DNA from: Actinomycetes bacterium
GTDB lineage: Bacteria > Actinomycetota > Acidimicrobiia > Acidimicrobiales > Palsa-688
Assembly (NCBI GenBank): GCA_021808425.1
Contig: JAKBBS010000076.1
Span: 1 to 14,873, forward strand
Direction: 5' to 3'
Length of the DNA: 14,873 bases
Below are positions 7,074 to 14,873 of the stretch, piece by piece (the first letter of the stretch is position 1; every line of letters starts with the position of its first letter). The notes under the pieces were generated by a model. It did not search any database. It was not told the DNA's origin and was given only the letters and a program-made list of their open reading frames with translations. The position numbers were made by a program, and so were the translations under genes.

Positions 7074-8791
7074 CTTCCCCGGTAAGTAACTGGAACTTCG
7101 CGGACGTCTGGGACGTCGTCGCCGACACCTTCCCTGACCGTCTCGCCGTTATGCAGGGCCCCCGGAGGATGTCGTGGAGTGAGCTCGACTTGCGGGCGGC
7201 GAACGCCGCAAGCTCACTCCGGACATCCGGGCTGAAGTCAGGGGCGAAGGTGGCCCAGTATCTCTACAACTGCCCCGAGTACATCGAGGTGGTGTACGCG
7301 TGTTTCAAGGCGAGCCTTGTGCCTGTCAACACCAATTACCGCTACAGCGAGTCGGAACTTCTTTACCTCTGGGACAACTGCGACGCGGAGGCGGTCGTCT
7401 TCCACGCATCGTTCGCTCTGCGGGTGGAGGCGATCAAAGACAAACTTCGGGCGGTGCGCCTGTGGCTGTGGGTCGCAGAGGAAGGGTTCGACTGCCCGCC
7501 CTGGGCGACGCCGTACGAGGATGCTGCGATGTCAGGCGGCTCGTCCGGGTGGGAGCCCTCGAGGAGCGGCGACGATCTCCTCTTCATCTACACGGGCGGC
7601 ACGACCGGAATGCCGAAGGGGGTGATGTGGCGCCAGGACGACCTTTTCGACGTCCTGAACCGAACCGGCGGGGTTCGCTACCCGAAGGACGGCACGCTCG
7701 ACGACGTCCGGGCGACGCTCCGAGGTCCCCTGCGACATCCACCGGGACGGCTCGTTCCTGGGCCTCCGCTCATGCACGGGACCGGACTTTTCACAGCCAT
7801 GTCGGTCATGGCGTGTGCAGGTTCGATCCTGATGCCCGAAGGGCGGCACTTCGATCCGGTCGCGCTGCTGGACCTGATCGCTGCCGAGCGGGTGACCGAG
7901 ATGTCTATCGTCGGCGACGCGTTCGCAAAGCCAATCCTGGCGGCGCTCGACGCCGAACCGGCCCGCTGGGATATATCGTCGCTTTGGCTGATCGTGAGTT
8001 CCGGCGTGATCTGGTCGGCCGAGACCAAGCAAGGTTTGCTCCGCCACAATCCACGCCTGGTGCTGGTCGACACGCTCGGCTCCTCTGAGGCGATCGGCAT
8101 AGCGCGCTCGACTTCCACCTCGTCGAGGGTGTCCGGCACCGCCGGCTTCTCTCTAGGCGCCGACACAGTCGTGATCAGCGACGACGGCCGGTTCGTCGAG
8201 CCAGGTTCGGGGGAGAGGGGCATGGTGGCCCTCCGTGGAAGGGGCCCGATCGGCTACTACAAGGACGAGACGAAGACCGCGGCGACGTTCAGGATCATCG
8301 ACGGGGAACGCTGGAGCGTTCCGGGCGACTACGCAACGGTGGCAGCCGACGGTTCGCTGCAGTTGCTCGGGCGAGGCTCGGTGTGCATAAACAGCGGGGG
8401 CGAGAAGATCTTCCCCGAGGAGGTCGAGCAGGCGCTCGTGACCCACCGGGGCGTTGCCGACGCTGTCGTCGTCGGTGTACCCGACGACCGCTTCGGGGAG
8501 ATGGTCGTAGCTGTCGTCGAGCCGGCCGGGCCGGAGGCCCCTGCGCTCGCCGATCTCGCCGAGTGGTCCCGGCGGACGCTCGCCGGCTACAAGGCACCGC
8601 GGCGCCTCGTGGTGGTGGACAGCGTCGGGCGATCCCCGAGTGGCAAGGTCGACTACCGGCGGCTTCGCGACCTCGCCTTGGAGTCACTCGGCTTGGCGGC
8701 GCGAGGCGAGTCGGATCCTGCGACTCCAGAGGCTGCGCCTTCAGGGGCTGCGCCTTCAGGGGCTGCGCCTTCAGGCGGTCCGGCTTCCTGA
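7070..8791 (+). CDS. Acyl-CoA synthetase (FadD-type AMP-forming ligase)
   Basis: This 573-residue member of the ANL superfamily activates a carboxylic acid to acyl-AMP and then acyl-CoA. The AMP-binding P-loop YTGGTTGMPKG is at 174-184, LGSSEAIG (the acyl-adenylate motif region) at 336-343, the hinge aspartate segment PGDYATVAADG at 418-428, and the C-domain GRGSVCINSGGEKIFPEEVE at 434-453. The catalytic lysine is in SPSGKVDY (K526). The GGTTGMPKGVMWR form resembles mycobacterial FadD proteins for fatty-acid or sterol side-chain substrates, but the substrate cannot be fixed from this. The start ATG at 7070 overlaps the previous stop as ATGA. Upstream in-frame codons lie inside the MBL gene and give no homologous sequence. 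The last 25 residues are an odd low-complexity tail (APSGA repeats) encoded by a 15-bp tandem repeat. Confidence 0.92.
   Translation: MTSPVSNWNFADVWDVVADTFPDRLAVMQGPRRMSWSELDLRAANAASSLRTSGLKSGAKVAQYLYNCPEYIEVVYACFKASLVPVNTNYRYSESELLYLWDNCDAEAVVFHASFALRVEAIKDKLRAVRLWLWVAEEGFDCPPWATPYEDAAMSGGSSGWEPSRSGDDLLFIYTGGTTGMPKGVMWRQDDLFDVLNRTGGVRYPKDGTLDDVRATLRGPLRHPPGRLVPGPPLMHGTGLFTAMSVMACAGSILMPEGRHFDPVALLDLIAAERVTEMSIVGDAFAKPILAALDAEPARWDISSLWLIVSSGVIWSAETKQGLLRHNPRLVLVDTLGSSEAIGIARSTSTSSRVSGTAGFSLGADTVVISDDGRFVEPGSGERGMVALRGRGPIGYYKDETKTAATFRIIDGERWSVPGDYATVAADGSLQLLGRGSVCINSGGEKIFPEEVEQALVTHRGVADAVVVGVPDDRFGEMVVAVVEPAGPEAPALADLAEWSRRTLAGYKAPRRLVVVDSVGRSPSGKVDYRRLRDLALESLGLAARGESDPATPEAAPSGAAPSGAAPSGGPAS
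8731..8775 (+). repeat. 15-bp tandem repeat, three perfect copies, in ligase C-terminus
   Basis: GGCTGCGCCTTCAGG occurs three times head to tail (8731-8745, 8746-8760, 8761-8775). The period is a multiple of three, so the ligase reads a repeated AAPSG and copy changes would not shift its frame. In the +1 frame used by the next gene it would read GCAFR repeats. The last copy supplies the AGGCGG that may serve as ribosome-binding site for the membrane protein. Confidence 0.95.
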
Positions 8792-9240
8792 CTTCGACAG
8801 GCCACCCGGCGATCTACGACGTCCTCATCGGCATCCACGTCACGTTCGCCATCATCGGCTTCGGGTCGGTTGCGCTGAGCGGGGCTTACGGGTTGATTGC
8901 GAGGGGAGGCAACCTCGACGAACTGAGGCGCTACCTGTCCGGGCGCACGTCCGCGTCGCTCGGGGTGGTCATCGCGCCGGTCTTCGGGATAGCGGCTATG
9001 TCGGTTCGCCCAGGCGGGTCCGAGTACGGCCAGCTTTGGGCGATCGCCGGCATGGCGGTATGGCTTGTCGCTGGGACCTTGCTCTTCGCTGTGATCCGGC
9101 CCACTGAGGCCCGGCTCCGCTCGAACACGACTCCCGCCGACGAGTTGCGCATGCACGCAACGCGACTGGCATGGGCGGGGGCCACGAGCGACCTATTGTT
9201 TCTGGGGGCCCTGCTGATGATGGTCACTCAGCCCCGCTGA
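8788..9240 (+). CDS. Small four-helix membrane protein, apparent CTG start
   Basis: This predicted integral membrane protein has about 150 residues and four hydrophobic helices, near 12-38, 57-73, 83-103 and 133-147. It has short basic loops and no catalytic motif that I recognise. It vaguely resembles small DUF2269-like membrane proteins. No ATG, GTG or TTG exists in this frame between the upstream ligase region and the first helix. The first in-frame ATG, at M71, would delete two helices. The best start is CTG at 8788: it overlaps the ligase stop as CTGA, like the ATGA and GTGA junctions elsewhere in the window, and has AGGCGG (8773-8778) 9 nt upstream. Mature sequence would begin TSTGHPAIYDVLIGIHV. 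It sits between the acyl-CoA ligase and the E1 gene, 25 bp before the latter. The function is unknown; only the coding status and membrane topology are supported. Confidence 0.65.
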   Translation: MTSTGHPAIYDVLIGIHVTFAIIGFGSVALSGAYGLIARGGNLDELRRYLSGRTSASLGVVIAPVFGIAAMSVRPGGSEYGQLWAIAGMAVWLVAGTLLFAVIRPTEARLRSNTTPADELRMHATRLAWAGATSDLLFLGALLMMVTQPR

Positions 9241-9254
9241 CTCTAAACCTCTAC

Positions 9255-9259
9255 AGGAA
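9255..9259 (+). promoter_or_regulatory. Ribosome-binding site for the E1 gene
   Basis: AGGAA lies 6 nt before GTG at 9266 and 12 nt before ATG at 9272. The spacing favours the GTG start. Confidence 0.55.
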
Positions 9260-9265
9260 CTTTAG

Positions 9266-11341
9266 GTGCGCATGTCGGACTCAACAGACGTCCCCGGGTC
9301 GGAGCTTTTGGAGGATTTCCGGCTTGCGCTGATCTCGCGGTTCCTAGACGACAGGGAGATCTCCCTTCAAAAGCAGAGCAGGGTGTTCTTCCAGATCTCC
9401 GGGGCCGGCCACGAGGCGTTGGCGCTCGGCTTGGCACGGTATCTCCGCCCCGCCTACGACTGGTTCTTCCCGTACTACCGCGACCGGGCGCTCGTCCTGG
9501 CCCTCGGGGTGAGCCCGTACGAGATGCTCCTGCAGGCTGTGGGATCTGCCGAGGACCCAGCGTCTGGTGGACGCCAGATGCCGTGCCACTGGGGTAACAA
9601 GGCGCTCAACATCGTCACCCAGTCGTCGGCCACTGCGAGCCAGTGCCTTCCGGCGGTCGGGTGCGCCGAAGCTGGACGGTACATCACCCGGCTCCCCGGG
9701 CTGCCAGGCTGCGAGGCGCAAGGAGACGAGGTCACTTACGTGTCGCTCGGCGAGGGAGCGACCTCCGAAGGGGAGTTCTGGGAGAGCCTGAGCTCCGCAT
9801 GCACGCTTCACCTGCCCGTCCTATTCGTCGTAGCGGACAACGGGTACGCCATCTCGGTGCCGTCTTCGGACCAGGCTCCCGCCCCGATCTCGGAGCTCGT
9901 CGTCGGATTCCGCGGTCTCAACGTGCGGACGGTGGATGGCACCGACTACCTGGAAGTGCGTCGCGTTGCCCAGGAGGTGGTGGAGCAAGTTCGCGCCGGG
10001 GTCGGACCGGCGTTGCTGCACGCGTCTGTCACCAGGCCCTACTCGCACTCCTCCGCGGACACCCAGAGCAAATACCGATCGGCCGAGGAGCTCGCCACCG
10101 AGGCGGAAAGAGACCCGCTGATCAGGATGCGAGACGCAATCCTGCGGCGCGGCGAAACCGACGAGTCGCAGCTCGAGGCGATGCGCACAGAGGCCCGCGA
10201 CCTCGTCGCGGACGCGGCCCGCCGGGCGTTGGCCGCCGAGCGGCCCGATCCTGGGACTGTCAGGACGCACGTCGTCGCCGTCTGTGAAGTCGAGTCGACC
10301 GAGGAACCGGAAAGCCGCCCCGGGCAGGAGACGGTGGCGCTCGGGGAAGCTATCCGCCTGACTCTTCGCGAGGCCATGGCCGCGGACGAGAGGATCAGGG
10401 TCTTCGGGGAGGATGTAGCTGACGCAAGGGAGCAGATCCTCGCCCGGGTGGAAGGCAAAGGCGGGGTCTTCGGAACGACGTTCGGCTTGCAGAGAGAGTT
10501 CGGCCTCGCACGCTGCTACAACACTCCGCTTGCCGAGGCTGACATCGTCGGTCGCGCCGTCGGCCAGGCTATCCGGGGTCTGCGGCCGGTCGCAGAGGTG
10601 CAGTTCTTCGACTACATCTGGACCGCTATGCAGCAGATCAAGACCGAAGCTGCGACCATACGGTGGCGTTCGAATGGGGCCTTCACGTGTCCGCTGGTGA
10701 TCAGGGCCCCCATCGGCGGATACCTTTCGGGCGGCGCGATATGGCACTCGCAGTCCGGCGAGTCGATATTCGCGCACGTACCCGGTTTGACGGTAGTCAT
10801 GCCCTCGCGTGCAAGCGACGCTGTCGGGCTGCTGCGGACTGCGCTCCTAGCCGAAGATCCCGTGCTATTCCTCGAACACAAGCACCTTTTACGCCAGTCC
10901 TACACCAAGACCGCGTTCCCGCCGCCCGAATACCGGATCGGCTTCGCGAAGGGTCGCGTTGCTAAGGAGGGTGACGACATGACGATCGTGACCTGGGGTG
11001 CGACGGTGGAGAAGTCGATTCAGGCGGTCGCAACGCTCGGCGGGGCGACGGCGAGAGTGATCGACCTTCGCAGCATCCTGCCTTGGGACAAAGAGCTTGT
11101 CGCTGAATCGGTATCAAGAAGCGGCCGGGTGATGGTGGTCCACGAGGACATCCTGACCGGAGGGTTCGGCGGTGAGGTCGCCGCGTGGATAGGCGAAAAC
11201 TGCTTCGCAGACCTCGACGCACCGGTGATGCGCGTCGGAGCCGCGGACGCCCACGTCGCGTACGAACCGGAACTCGAGAGCGCGATCCTCCCGCAGGTCA
11301 CGACGATCGCCGCTGCCGCAGGGCGGCTCCTCGAGTACTGA
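9266..11341 (+). CDS. Fused alpha-beta E1 of a branched-chain-type 2-oxoacid dehydrogenase
   Basis: This 691-residue thiamine-diphosphate enzyme joins the usual alpha and beta subunits in one chain. It would decarboxylate a 2-oxoacid and pass the acyl group to a lipoyl E2. The alpha half (about 15-330) has SGAGHEA, FFPYYRDRA, the ThDP/Mg motif from GEGATSEG (162-169) to DNGYAIS (N192), and the loop RPYSHSSADTQSKYR (257-271). The beta half (about 353-691) starts at GQETVALGEA and contains VFGEDV (379-384), TPLAEADIVG (420-429), VQFFDY and HSQSGE (494-499). The GEGATSEG and HSS.D..SKYR forms resemble branched-chain (2-oxoisovalerate) E1 more than pyruvate E1, but specificity is inferred. GTG at 9266 is chosen for its ribosome-binding site; ATG at 9272 is possible. 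No E2 or E3 gene is in the window. IcmF, which uses the isobutyryl-CoA that such a complex yields from valine, lies downstream. Confidence 0.87.
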   Translation: MRMSDSTDVPGSELLEDFRLALISRFLDDREISLQKQSRVFFQISGAGHEALALGLARYLRPAYDWFFPYYRDRALVLALGVSPYEMLLQAVGSAEDPASGGRQMPCHWGNKALNIVTQSSATASQCLPAVGCAEAGRYITRLPGLPGCEAQGDEVTYVSLGEGATSEGEFWESLSSACTLHLPVLFVVADNGYAISVPSSDQAPAPISELVVGFRGLNVRTVDGTDYLEVRRVAQEVVEQVRAGVGPALLHASVTRPYSHSSADTQSKYRSAEELATEAERDPLIRMRDAILRRGETDESQLEAMRTEARDLVADAARRALAAERPDPGTVRTHVVAVCEVESTEEPESRPGQETVALGEAIRLTLREAMAADERIRVFGEDVADAREQILARVEGKGGVFGTTFGLQREFGLARCYNTPLAEADIVGRAVGQAIRGLRPVAEVQFFDYIWTAMQQIKTEAATIRWRSNGAFTCPLVIRAPIGGYLSGGAIWHSQSGESIFAHVPGLTVVMPSRASDAVGLLRTALLAEDPVLFLEHKHLLRQSYTKTAFPPPEYRIGFAKGRVAKEGDDMTIVTWGATVEKSIQAVATLGGATARVIDLRSILPWDKELVAESVSRSGRVMVVHEDILTGGFGGEVAAWIGENCFADLDAPVMRVGAADAHVAYEPELESAILPQVTTIAAAAGRLLEY

Positions 11342-11363
11342 CAGACGGAATTTCGAATAGCAG

Positions 11364-11383
11364 TTAGTAAGACTTCCAACTAA
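11364..11383. promoter_or_regulatory. Palindrome TTAGT-N10-ACTAA, candidate operator of icmF
   Basis: Two 5-bp arms, TTAGT (11364-11368) and ACTAA (11379-11383), are exact inverted repeats 10 bp apart. The right arm overlaps the candidate -10 box of the icmF promoter, where a repressor would block RNA polymerase. Arm length and spacing suit a TetR-type dimer, but no regulator gene is in the window and the identity is not known. Confidence 0.4.
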
Positions 11384-11386
11384 AAT
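11381..11386 (+). promoter_or_regulatory. Candidate -10 box (TAAAAT) for a leaderless icmF mRNA
   Basis: TAAAAT lies 6 nt before the GTG start of icmF, so transcription would begin at or next to the first base of the start codon. There is no ribosome-binding site in front of this GTG. No good -35 box is seen at the expected distance, which is common in actinobacterial promoters. The 51-bp gap after the E1 stop is otherwise AT-richer than its surroundings. Confidence 0.5.
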
Positions 11387-11392
11387 TGCACC

Positions 11393-14300
11393 GTGAGCGA
11401 ACTTCATCGCCCGGTCAACCCGGTACGTTTCGTTACAGCGGCCAGCCTCTTCGACGGCCACGACGCTGCAATCAACATCATGCGCCGACTTTTGGTGGCG
11501 CAAGGTTGCGAGGTCATCCACCTCGGACACAACCGATCTGTCGACGAGGTTGTCACCGCTGCTGTCCAAGAAGACGTCCATGGGGTCGCAGTGAGCTCCT
11601 ACCAGGGTGGCCACGTGGAGTACTTCAGCTATCTCCTGGATCGCCTCCGTGCGGAGGGGCGCCCTGATATCCGCGTCTACGGCGGCGGCGGCGGGACGAT
11701 CGTCGCCTCGGAGATCGAAGAGCTGCACTCCTACGGGGTCGCCCGGATCTTCTCGCCCCACGACGGGCAATCCCTCGGCTTGGATGCGATGATCAACCTG
11801 CTGGTATCAGACTGCGACCGGCCGCCGTCGCGCTTCGACCCCGCGGACTTGCAGGCGATCCGCGAGGGTGACCATCGAAGCGTTGCGAGGGCCATCTCCG
11901 CTGCTGAGAACTCGACGCTCGACGAGGACAGCCGTGCACACATAGCTCGCCTGGCGGCGTCGAACCCCGCGCCTGTGCTCGGGATCACCGGGACAGGAGG
12001 GTCCGGTAAGTCGTCGCTCACAGACGAGCTCGTCGGGCGCTTCCGGATCGACCAGGAAGGAAAAATTCGCATAGCTGTGCTAGCCGTCGACCCCACCAGA
12101 CGCCGGGGCGGAGGAGCCCTGCTCGGCGACCGGATCCGCATGAACTCGATAGACGTCGCCCGCCAAGGCCACGGCGGCGTGTACTTCCGATCCTTCGCGA
12201 CCCGTGGCTCGGCGTCCGAACTTCCGGGCTGCGTCGACGATGCGATCGCCATCTGCCGAGCCGGCGGGTTCGACCTGGTTATCGTAGAGACCCCGGGCAT
12301 CGGCCAGGGCGACGCGGAGGTCGTCTCCCACGTCGACTTCCCCCTCTATGTCATGACGCCGGAGTTCGGATCCCCGTCGCAGCTGGAGAAGATCGACATG
12401 CTCGACTTCGCCAGGGCAGTCACGATCAACAAGTTCGAGCGCAGAGGGGGAGCCGACGCGCTGCGCGACGTGCGGCGCCACCTCGCGCGAAGCGGCGAGC
12501 ACAAAGGCGTCCCCCTTGAGGAGTTGCCCGTGTTCGCCACGGTCGCCTCCCGCTTTGCCGACGACGGCGTCACCGCGCTCTACCAGCACCTTCGCGACCA
12601 GCTTGCGGCCGACGGCCTGAAGGTATCTCCGGGCGTCCTTGCGCGCCAGGCCGGGAGGGTGTCGACGCGGGGCCACTCGATCGTGCCGGCTGCGCGGACT
12701 CGTTACCTGGCCGAAGTGTCGGAAGCGATCCGCTCATATCACGGCGAGACGCGCCGCCTCGCCGCCGCCGCCGGCCAGCGCCAAGCTCTCCGGGAGGTCC
12801 TGGCGATGCTCGACGCGCAAAGCGCCGGCCATGTCGACGTCGGGCGTTTGGCCGGCGAAATGGAGGAAGGGTTCGATCCTTCCGCTAGGCGCCTCCTCGA
12901 GGAGTGGCCGAAGCGCGCGGCGGCTGCCTCGGATATGTCGCTGTCGAGAACGTCGCTTTCGGGGACTAGCGTGGCGAGGGTCGCGGTTCCCCGATTCGCC
13001 GGCGATGGCGACCTGCTCAGGTGGCTTCGCGCCGAGAACCTTCCGGGGGAGTTCCCCTACACGTCGGGGGTTTTCGCGCTGAAAAGGCAGGGGGAGGATC
13101 CGGCGAGAATGTTCGCCGGCGAAGGTGACGCTGCGCGAACGAACAGGCGCTTCCACCTGCTCTCCGAGGGACAGCCGGCGACACGCCTCTCGACGGCTTT
13201 CGACTCGGTGACCCTGTATGGCTTCGACCCCGATCGCCGCCCGGACATCTACGGCAAAGTCGGCAACTCGGGCGTTTCCATAGCGACCCTCGACGACATG
13301 CGCGACCTGTACCGGGGATTCGACCTCTGCGACCCGTCGACCTCGGTGTCGATGACCATCAACGGGCCGGCCCCGACGATCCTCGCCATGTTCTTCAACG
13401 CGGCTATCGACGACCAGCTGGAGCGCTTCTCAGCCGAACATTCACGCGAGGCGACGCCGGACGAGGCGGCGGGGATCCGGGTGTCGACCCTCGAGCGGAT
13501 CCGCGGGACGGTGCAGGCCGACATCTTGAAAGAGGACCAGGGGCAGAACACGTGCATCTTCTCGACCGAGTTCTCGCTTCGCGTGATGGGCGACATCCAG
13601 GAGTGGTTCATAGCGAACTCGGTGAAGAATTTCTATTCCGTCTCCATCTCCGGGTATCACATCGCCGAAGCGGGAGCCAACCCGATAAGCCAGCTGGCAT
13701 TCACCCTCGCGAACGGCTTCACGTACGTGGAGGCCTACCTCGCCCGGGGCATGCGCGTAGACGACTTCGCACCGAACTTCTCGTTCTTTTTTTCCAACGG
13801 AATGGACCCCGAGTACACCGTGATAGGCCGGGTCGCGAGGCGGATCTGGGCGATCGCCATGCGCGATCGCTACGGGGCGTCCGAGCGCTCCCAGAAGCTC
13901 AAGTACCACATCCAGACCTCGGGGCGGTCACTTCACGCGCAGGAGATGGCGTTCAACGACATCCGGACCACGCTGCAGGCCCTTTGTGCCATCTACGACA
14001 ACGCCAACAGCCTCCACACGAACGCTTACGACGAAGCGGTCACGACGCCAAGCGCCGAGTCGGTGCGTCGGGCTCTCGCGATCCAGCTGATCATCAACCG
14101 GGAGTGGGGGCTCGCCGGAAACGAGAATCCCCTCCAGGGGAGTTTTATAGTCGAGGAGCTGACCGACCTGGTCGAAGAGGCCGTTCTGGCAGAGCTGGAT
14201 CGCCTGGCTGAGCGCGGCGGGGTTCTCGGCGCGATGGAAACCGGCTACCAGCGAGGCAGGATTCAGGACGAGTCGATGCTCTATGAGACAGCCAAGCACG

Positions 14301-14602
14301 ACGGGACGCTACCGATCGTCGGGGTCAACACGTTCTGCAACCCCGGGGGGGACGAAGTGCCGCCGAAACTCGAACTCGCCCGCTCGACCGAGGATGAGAA
14401 GACGAGTCAGCTCCGACGCCTCGAAGCTTTCCATGCACTCCACGCGGAGGGCCGCACGGCGGTGCTCGCGCGCTTGGCTGAGGCGGCGCTGTCGGGGGCT
14501 AACGTATTCGAGGTGCTGATGGATGCCGTGCGATTCGCGAGCCTCGGTCAGATCACCGACGCCCTGTTCGAGGTTGGTGGCAGCTACCGGCGTAACGTGT
14601 GA
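11393..14602 (+). CDS. icmF: Fused isobutyryl-CoA mutase IcmF
   Basis: This 1069-residue adenosylcobalamin enzyme interconverts isobutyryl-CoA and n-butyryl-CoA and carries its own G-protein chaperone. The order is B12-binding domain (about 10-140; DGHDAA at 21-26 with the axial-ligand H23), MeaB-like GTPase (about 170-420), linker (about 500-530), and mutase barrel (about 535-1069). The GTPase shows a P-loop GTGGSGKSS with K206, [22 protein letters not shown], and a base-recognition NKFE at 346-349. In the barrel, F574 (RMFAGEG) replaces the Tyr of methylmalonyl-CoA mutase, and Q718 (DQGQNTC) replaces its Arg. Their 144-residue spacing equals that of Phe598/Gln742 in the studied Cupriavidus IcmF. 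Y838-H839 (YHIQTSG) keep the catalytic His. These residues argue against methylmalonyl-CoA as substrate. The GTG start has no ribosome-binding site and is probably leaderless; the stop overlaps the next gene as GTGA. Length and domain order are normal for IcmF. Confidence 0.95.
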   Translation: MSELHRPVNPVRFVTAASLFDGHDAAINIMRRLLVAQGCEVIHLGHNRSVDEVVTAAVQEDVHGVAVSSYQGGHVEYFSYLLDRLRAEGRPDIRVYGGGGGTIVASEIEELHSYGVARIFSPHDGQSLGLDAMINLLVSDCDRPPSRFDPADLQAIREGDHRSVARAISAAENSTLDEDSRAHIARLAASNPAPVLGITGTGGSGKSSLTDELVGRFRIDQEGKIRIAVLAVDPTRRRGGGALLGDRIRMNSIDVARQGHGGVYFRSFATRGSASELPGCVDDAIAICRAGGFDLVIVETPGIGQGDAEVVSHVDFPLYVMTPEFGSPSQLEKIDMLDFARAVTINKFERRGGADALRDVRRHLARSGEHKGVPLEELPVFATVASRFADDGVTALYQHLRDQLAADGLKVSPGVLARQAGRVSTRGHSIVPAARTRYLAEVSEAIRSYHGETRRLAAAAGQRQALREVLAMLDAQSAGHVDVGRLAGEMEEGFDPSARRLLEEWPKRAAAASDMSLSRTSLSGTSVARVAVPRFAGDGDLLRWLRAENLPGEFPYTSGVFALKRQGEDPARMFAGEGDAARTNRRFHLLSEGQPATRLSTAFDSVTLYGFDPDRRPDIYGKVGNSGVSIATLDDMRDLYRGFDLCDPSTSVSMTINGPAPTILAMFFNAAIDDQLERFSAEHSREATPDEAAGIRVSTLERIRGTVQADILKEDQGQNTCIFSTEFSLRVMGDIQEWFIANSVKNFYSVSISGYHIAEAGANPISQLAFTLANGFTYVEAYLARGMRVDDFAPNFSFFFSNGMDPEYTVIGRVARRIWAIAMRDRYGASERSQKLKYHIQTSGRSLHAQEMAFNDIRTTLQALCAIYDNANSLHTNAYDEAVTTPSAESVRRALAIQLIINREWGLAGNENPLQGSFIVEELTDLVEEAVLAELDRLAERGGVLGAMETGYQRGRIQDESMLYETAKHDGTLPIVGVNTFCNPGGDEVPPKLELARSTEDEKTSQLRRLEAFHALHAEGRTAVLARLAEAALSGANVFEVLMDAVRFASLGQITDALFEVGGSYRRNV

Positions 14603-14873
14603 TCGTCCGCAGCGAGGACGAACGCCTTGCGGCAAGTATCGCCGCGCAGGCAGGGGACCTGCTCGTCTCCCTCCGCCAATCCGGCCTTAGCGGACGAGAG
14701 CTCGGCGACAGCGGGGACGCCGAGGCGAACAGCCTGATCATCGGGCAGATCAGCGCAAACCGTCCGGGTGATGCAATCCTGAGCGAGGAGTCACCAGACG
14801 ACCAACGAAGGCTGCAGGCCGAGCGAGTCTGGATAGTCGACCCACTCGACGGCACCCGCGAATACCGAACGCC
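14599..14873 (+). CDS. CysQ/inositol-monophosphatase-family phosphatase, N-terminal fragment
   Basis: The right edge of the window cuts this gene after about 91 residues. The start of a lithium-sensitive phosphatase fold is visible: helix [15 protein letters not shown], then ILSEES with the metal-binding Glu, and [12 protein letters not shown] with the conserved DPxDGT metal site. The DPLDGTREY form resembles CysQ, the 3'(2'),5'-bisphosphate nucleotidase that clears adenosine 3',5'-bisphosphate, more than inositol monophosphatases (DPIDGT.NF), but the substrate is not settled. GTG at 14599 overlaps the icmF stop as GTGA, so the gene is probably translated by coupling. No strong ribosome-binding site is seen. 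CysQ's usual link is sulfate assimilation or sulfotransferases, and why it follows IcmF is not clear from the window. Confidence 0.82.
   Translation, partial: MIVRSEDERLAASIAAQAGDLLVSLRQSGLSGRELGDSGDAEANSLIIGQISANRPGDAILSEESPDDQRRLQAERVWIVDPLDGTREYRT

Noticed and set aside
8383..8787. Membrane protein extended upstream to a 285-residue product
   Set aside because: The extension is Arg-rich shadow sequence across the conserved ligase C-domain, including GCAFR repeats, and has no resemblance to a protein domain.
11393..14602. Methylmalonyl-CoA mutase annotation
   Set aside because: The single-chain order B12 domain, GTPase, mutase barrel, and the Phe/Gln substrate residues, identify IcmF instead.

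Overview
This is a high-G+C, densely coded window with genes on both strands. It has many short or overlapping junctions and no tRNA, rRNA, CRISPR array or insertion sequence. The gene types fit a high-G+C actinobacterium: a thiolase-like protein with an extra C-terminal domain, an FadD-type acyl-CoA ligase, a fused branched-chain 2-oxoacid dehydrogenase E1, the fused mutase IcmF, and an apparently leaderless mRNA. An Acidimicrobiia-like lineage is my guess from gene types only, and no taxonomic marker is present.

Region 1 (1-2187) holds the 3' end of a thiolase-like gene (+). It runs tail-to-tail, 2 bp apart, into a zinc amidohydrolase of the N-acyl-D-amino-acid deacylase family (-).

Region 2 (2269-5838) holds a secreted lipoprotein with a phosphodiester glycosidase (NAGPA/DUF2233) domain. 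Four bases later begins an alpha-oxoamine synthase that resembles bacterial serine palmitoyltransferase more than BioF. Tail-to-tail with it lies a divergent GNAT-fold acyltransferase of about 375 residues. This pair recalls the first and the N-acylating enzymes of bacterial ceramide synthesis and is the most interesting lead here. The stop codons of both genes sit inside an 11-bp tandem duplication.

Region 3 (5839-11341) starts with a short divergent spacer that carries a canonical G-quadruplex motif and a small palindrome. It continues with a rightward operon: MBL-fold hydrolase, acyl-CoA ligase (ATGA overlap), a four-helix membrane protein that seems to start at CTG (CTGA overlap), and a fused alpha+beta 2-oxoacid dehydrogenase E1.

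Region 4 (11342-14873) has its own likely promoter: a TAAAAT -10 box, an overlapping TTAGT-N10-ACTAA palindrome and a GTG start placed where transcription should begin. It drives IcmF, the B12-dependent isobutyryl-CoA mutase fused to its G-protein chaperone. A CysQ/inositol-phosphatase-family gene follows through a GTGA overlap and runs off the window.

Taken together, regions 3 and 4 look like branched-chain acyl-CoA metabolism. E1 would help make isobutyryl-CoA from 2-oxoisovalerate, and IcmF would interconvert isobutyryl-CoA and n-butyryl-CoA. The acyl-CoA ligase and MBL hydrolase could activate or hydrolyse acyl thioesters. The E2 and E3 subunits and a ceramide reductase are not in this window.
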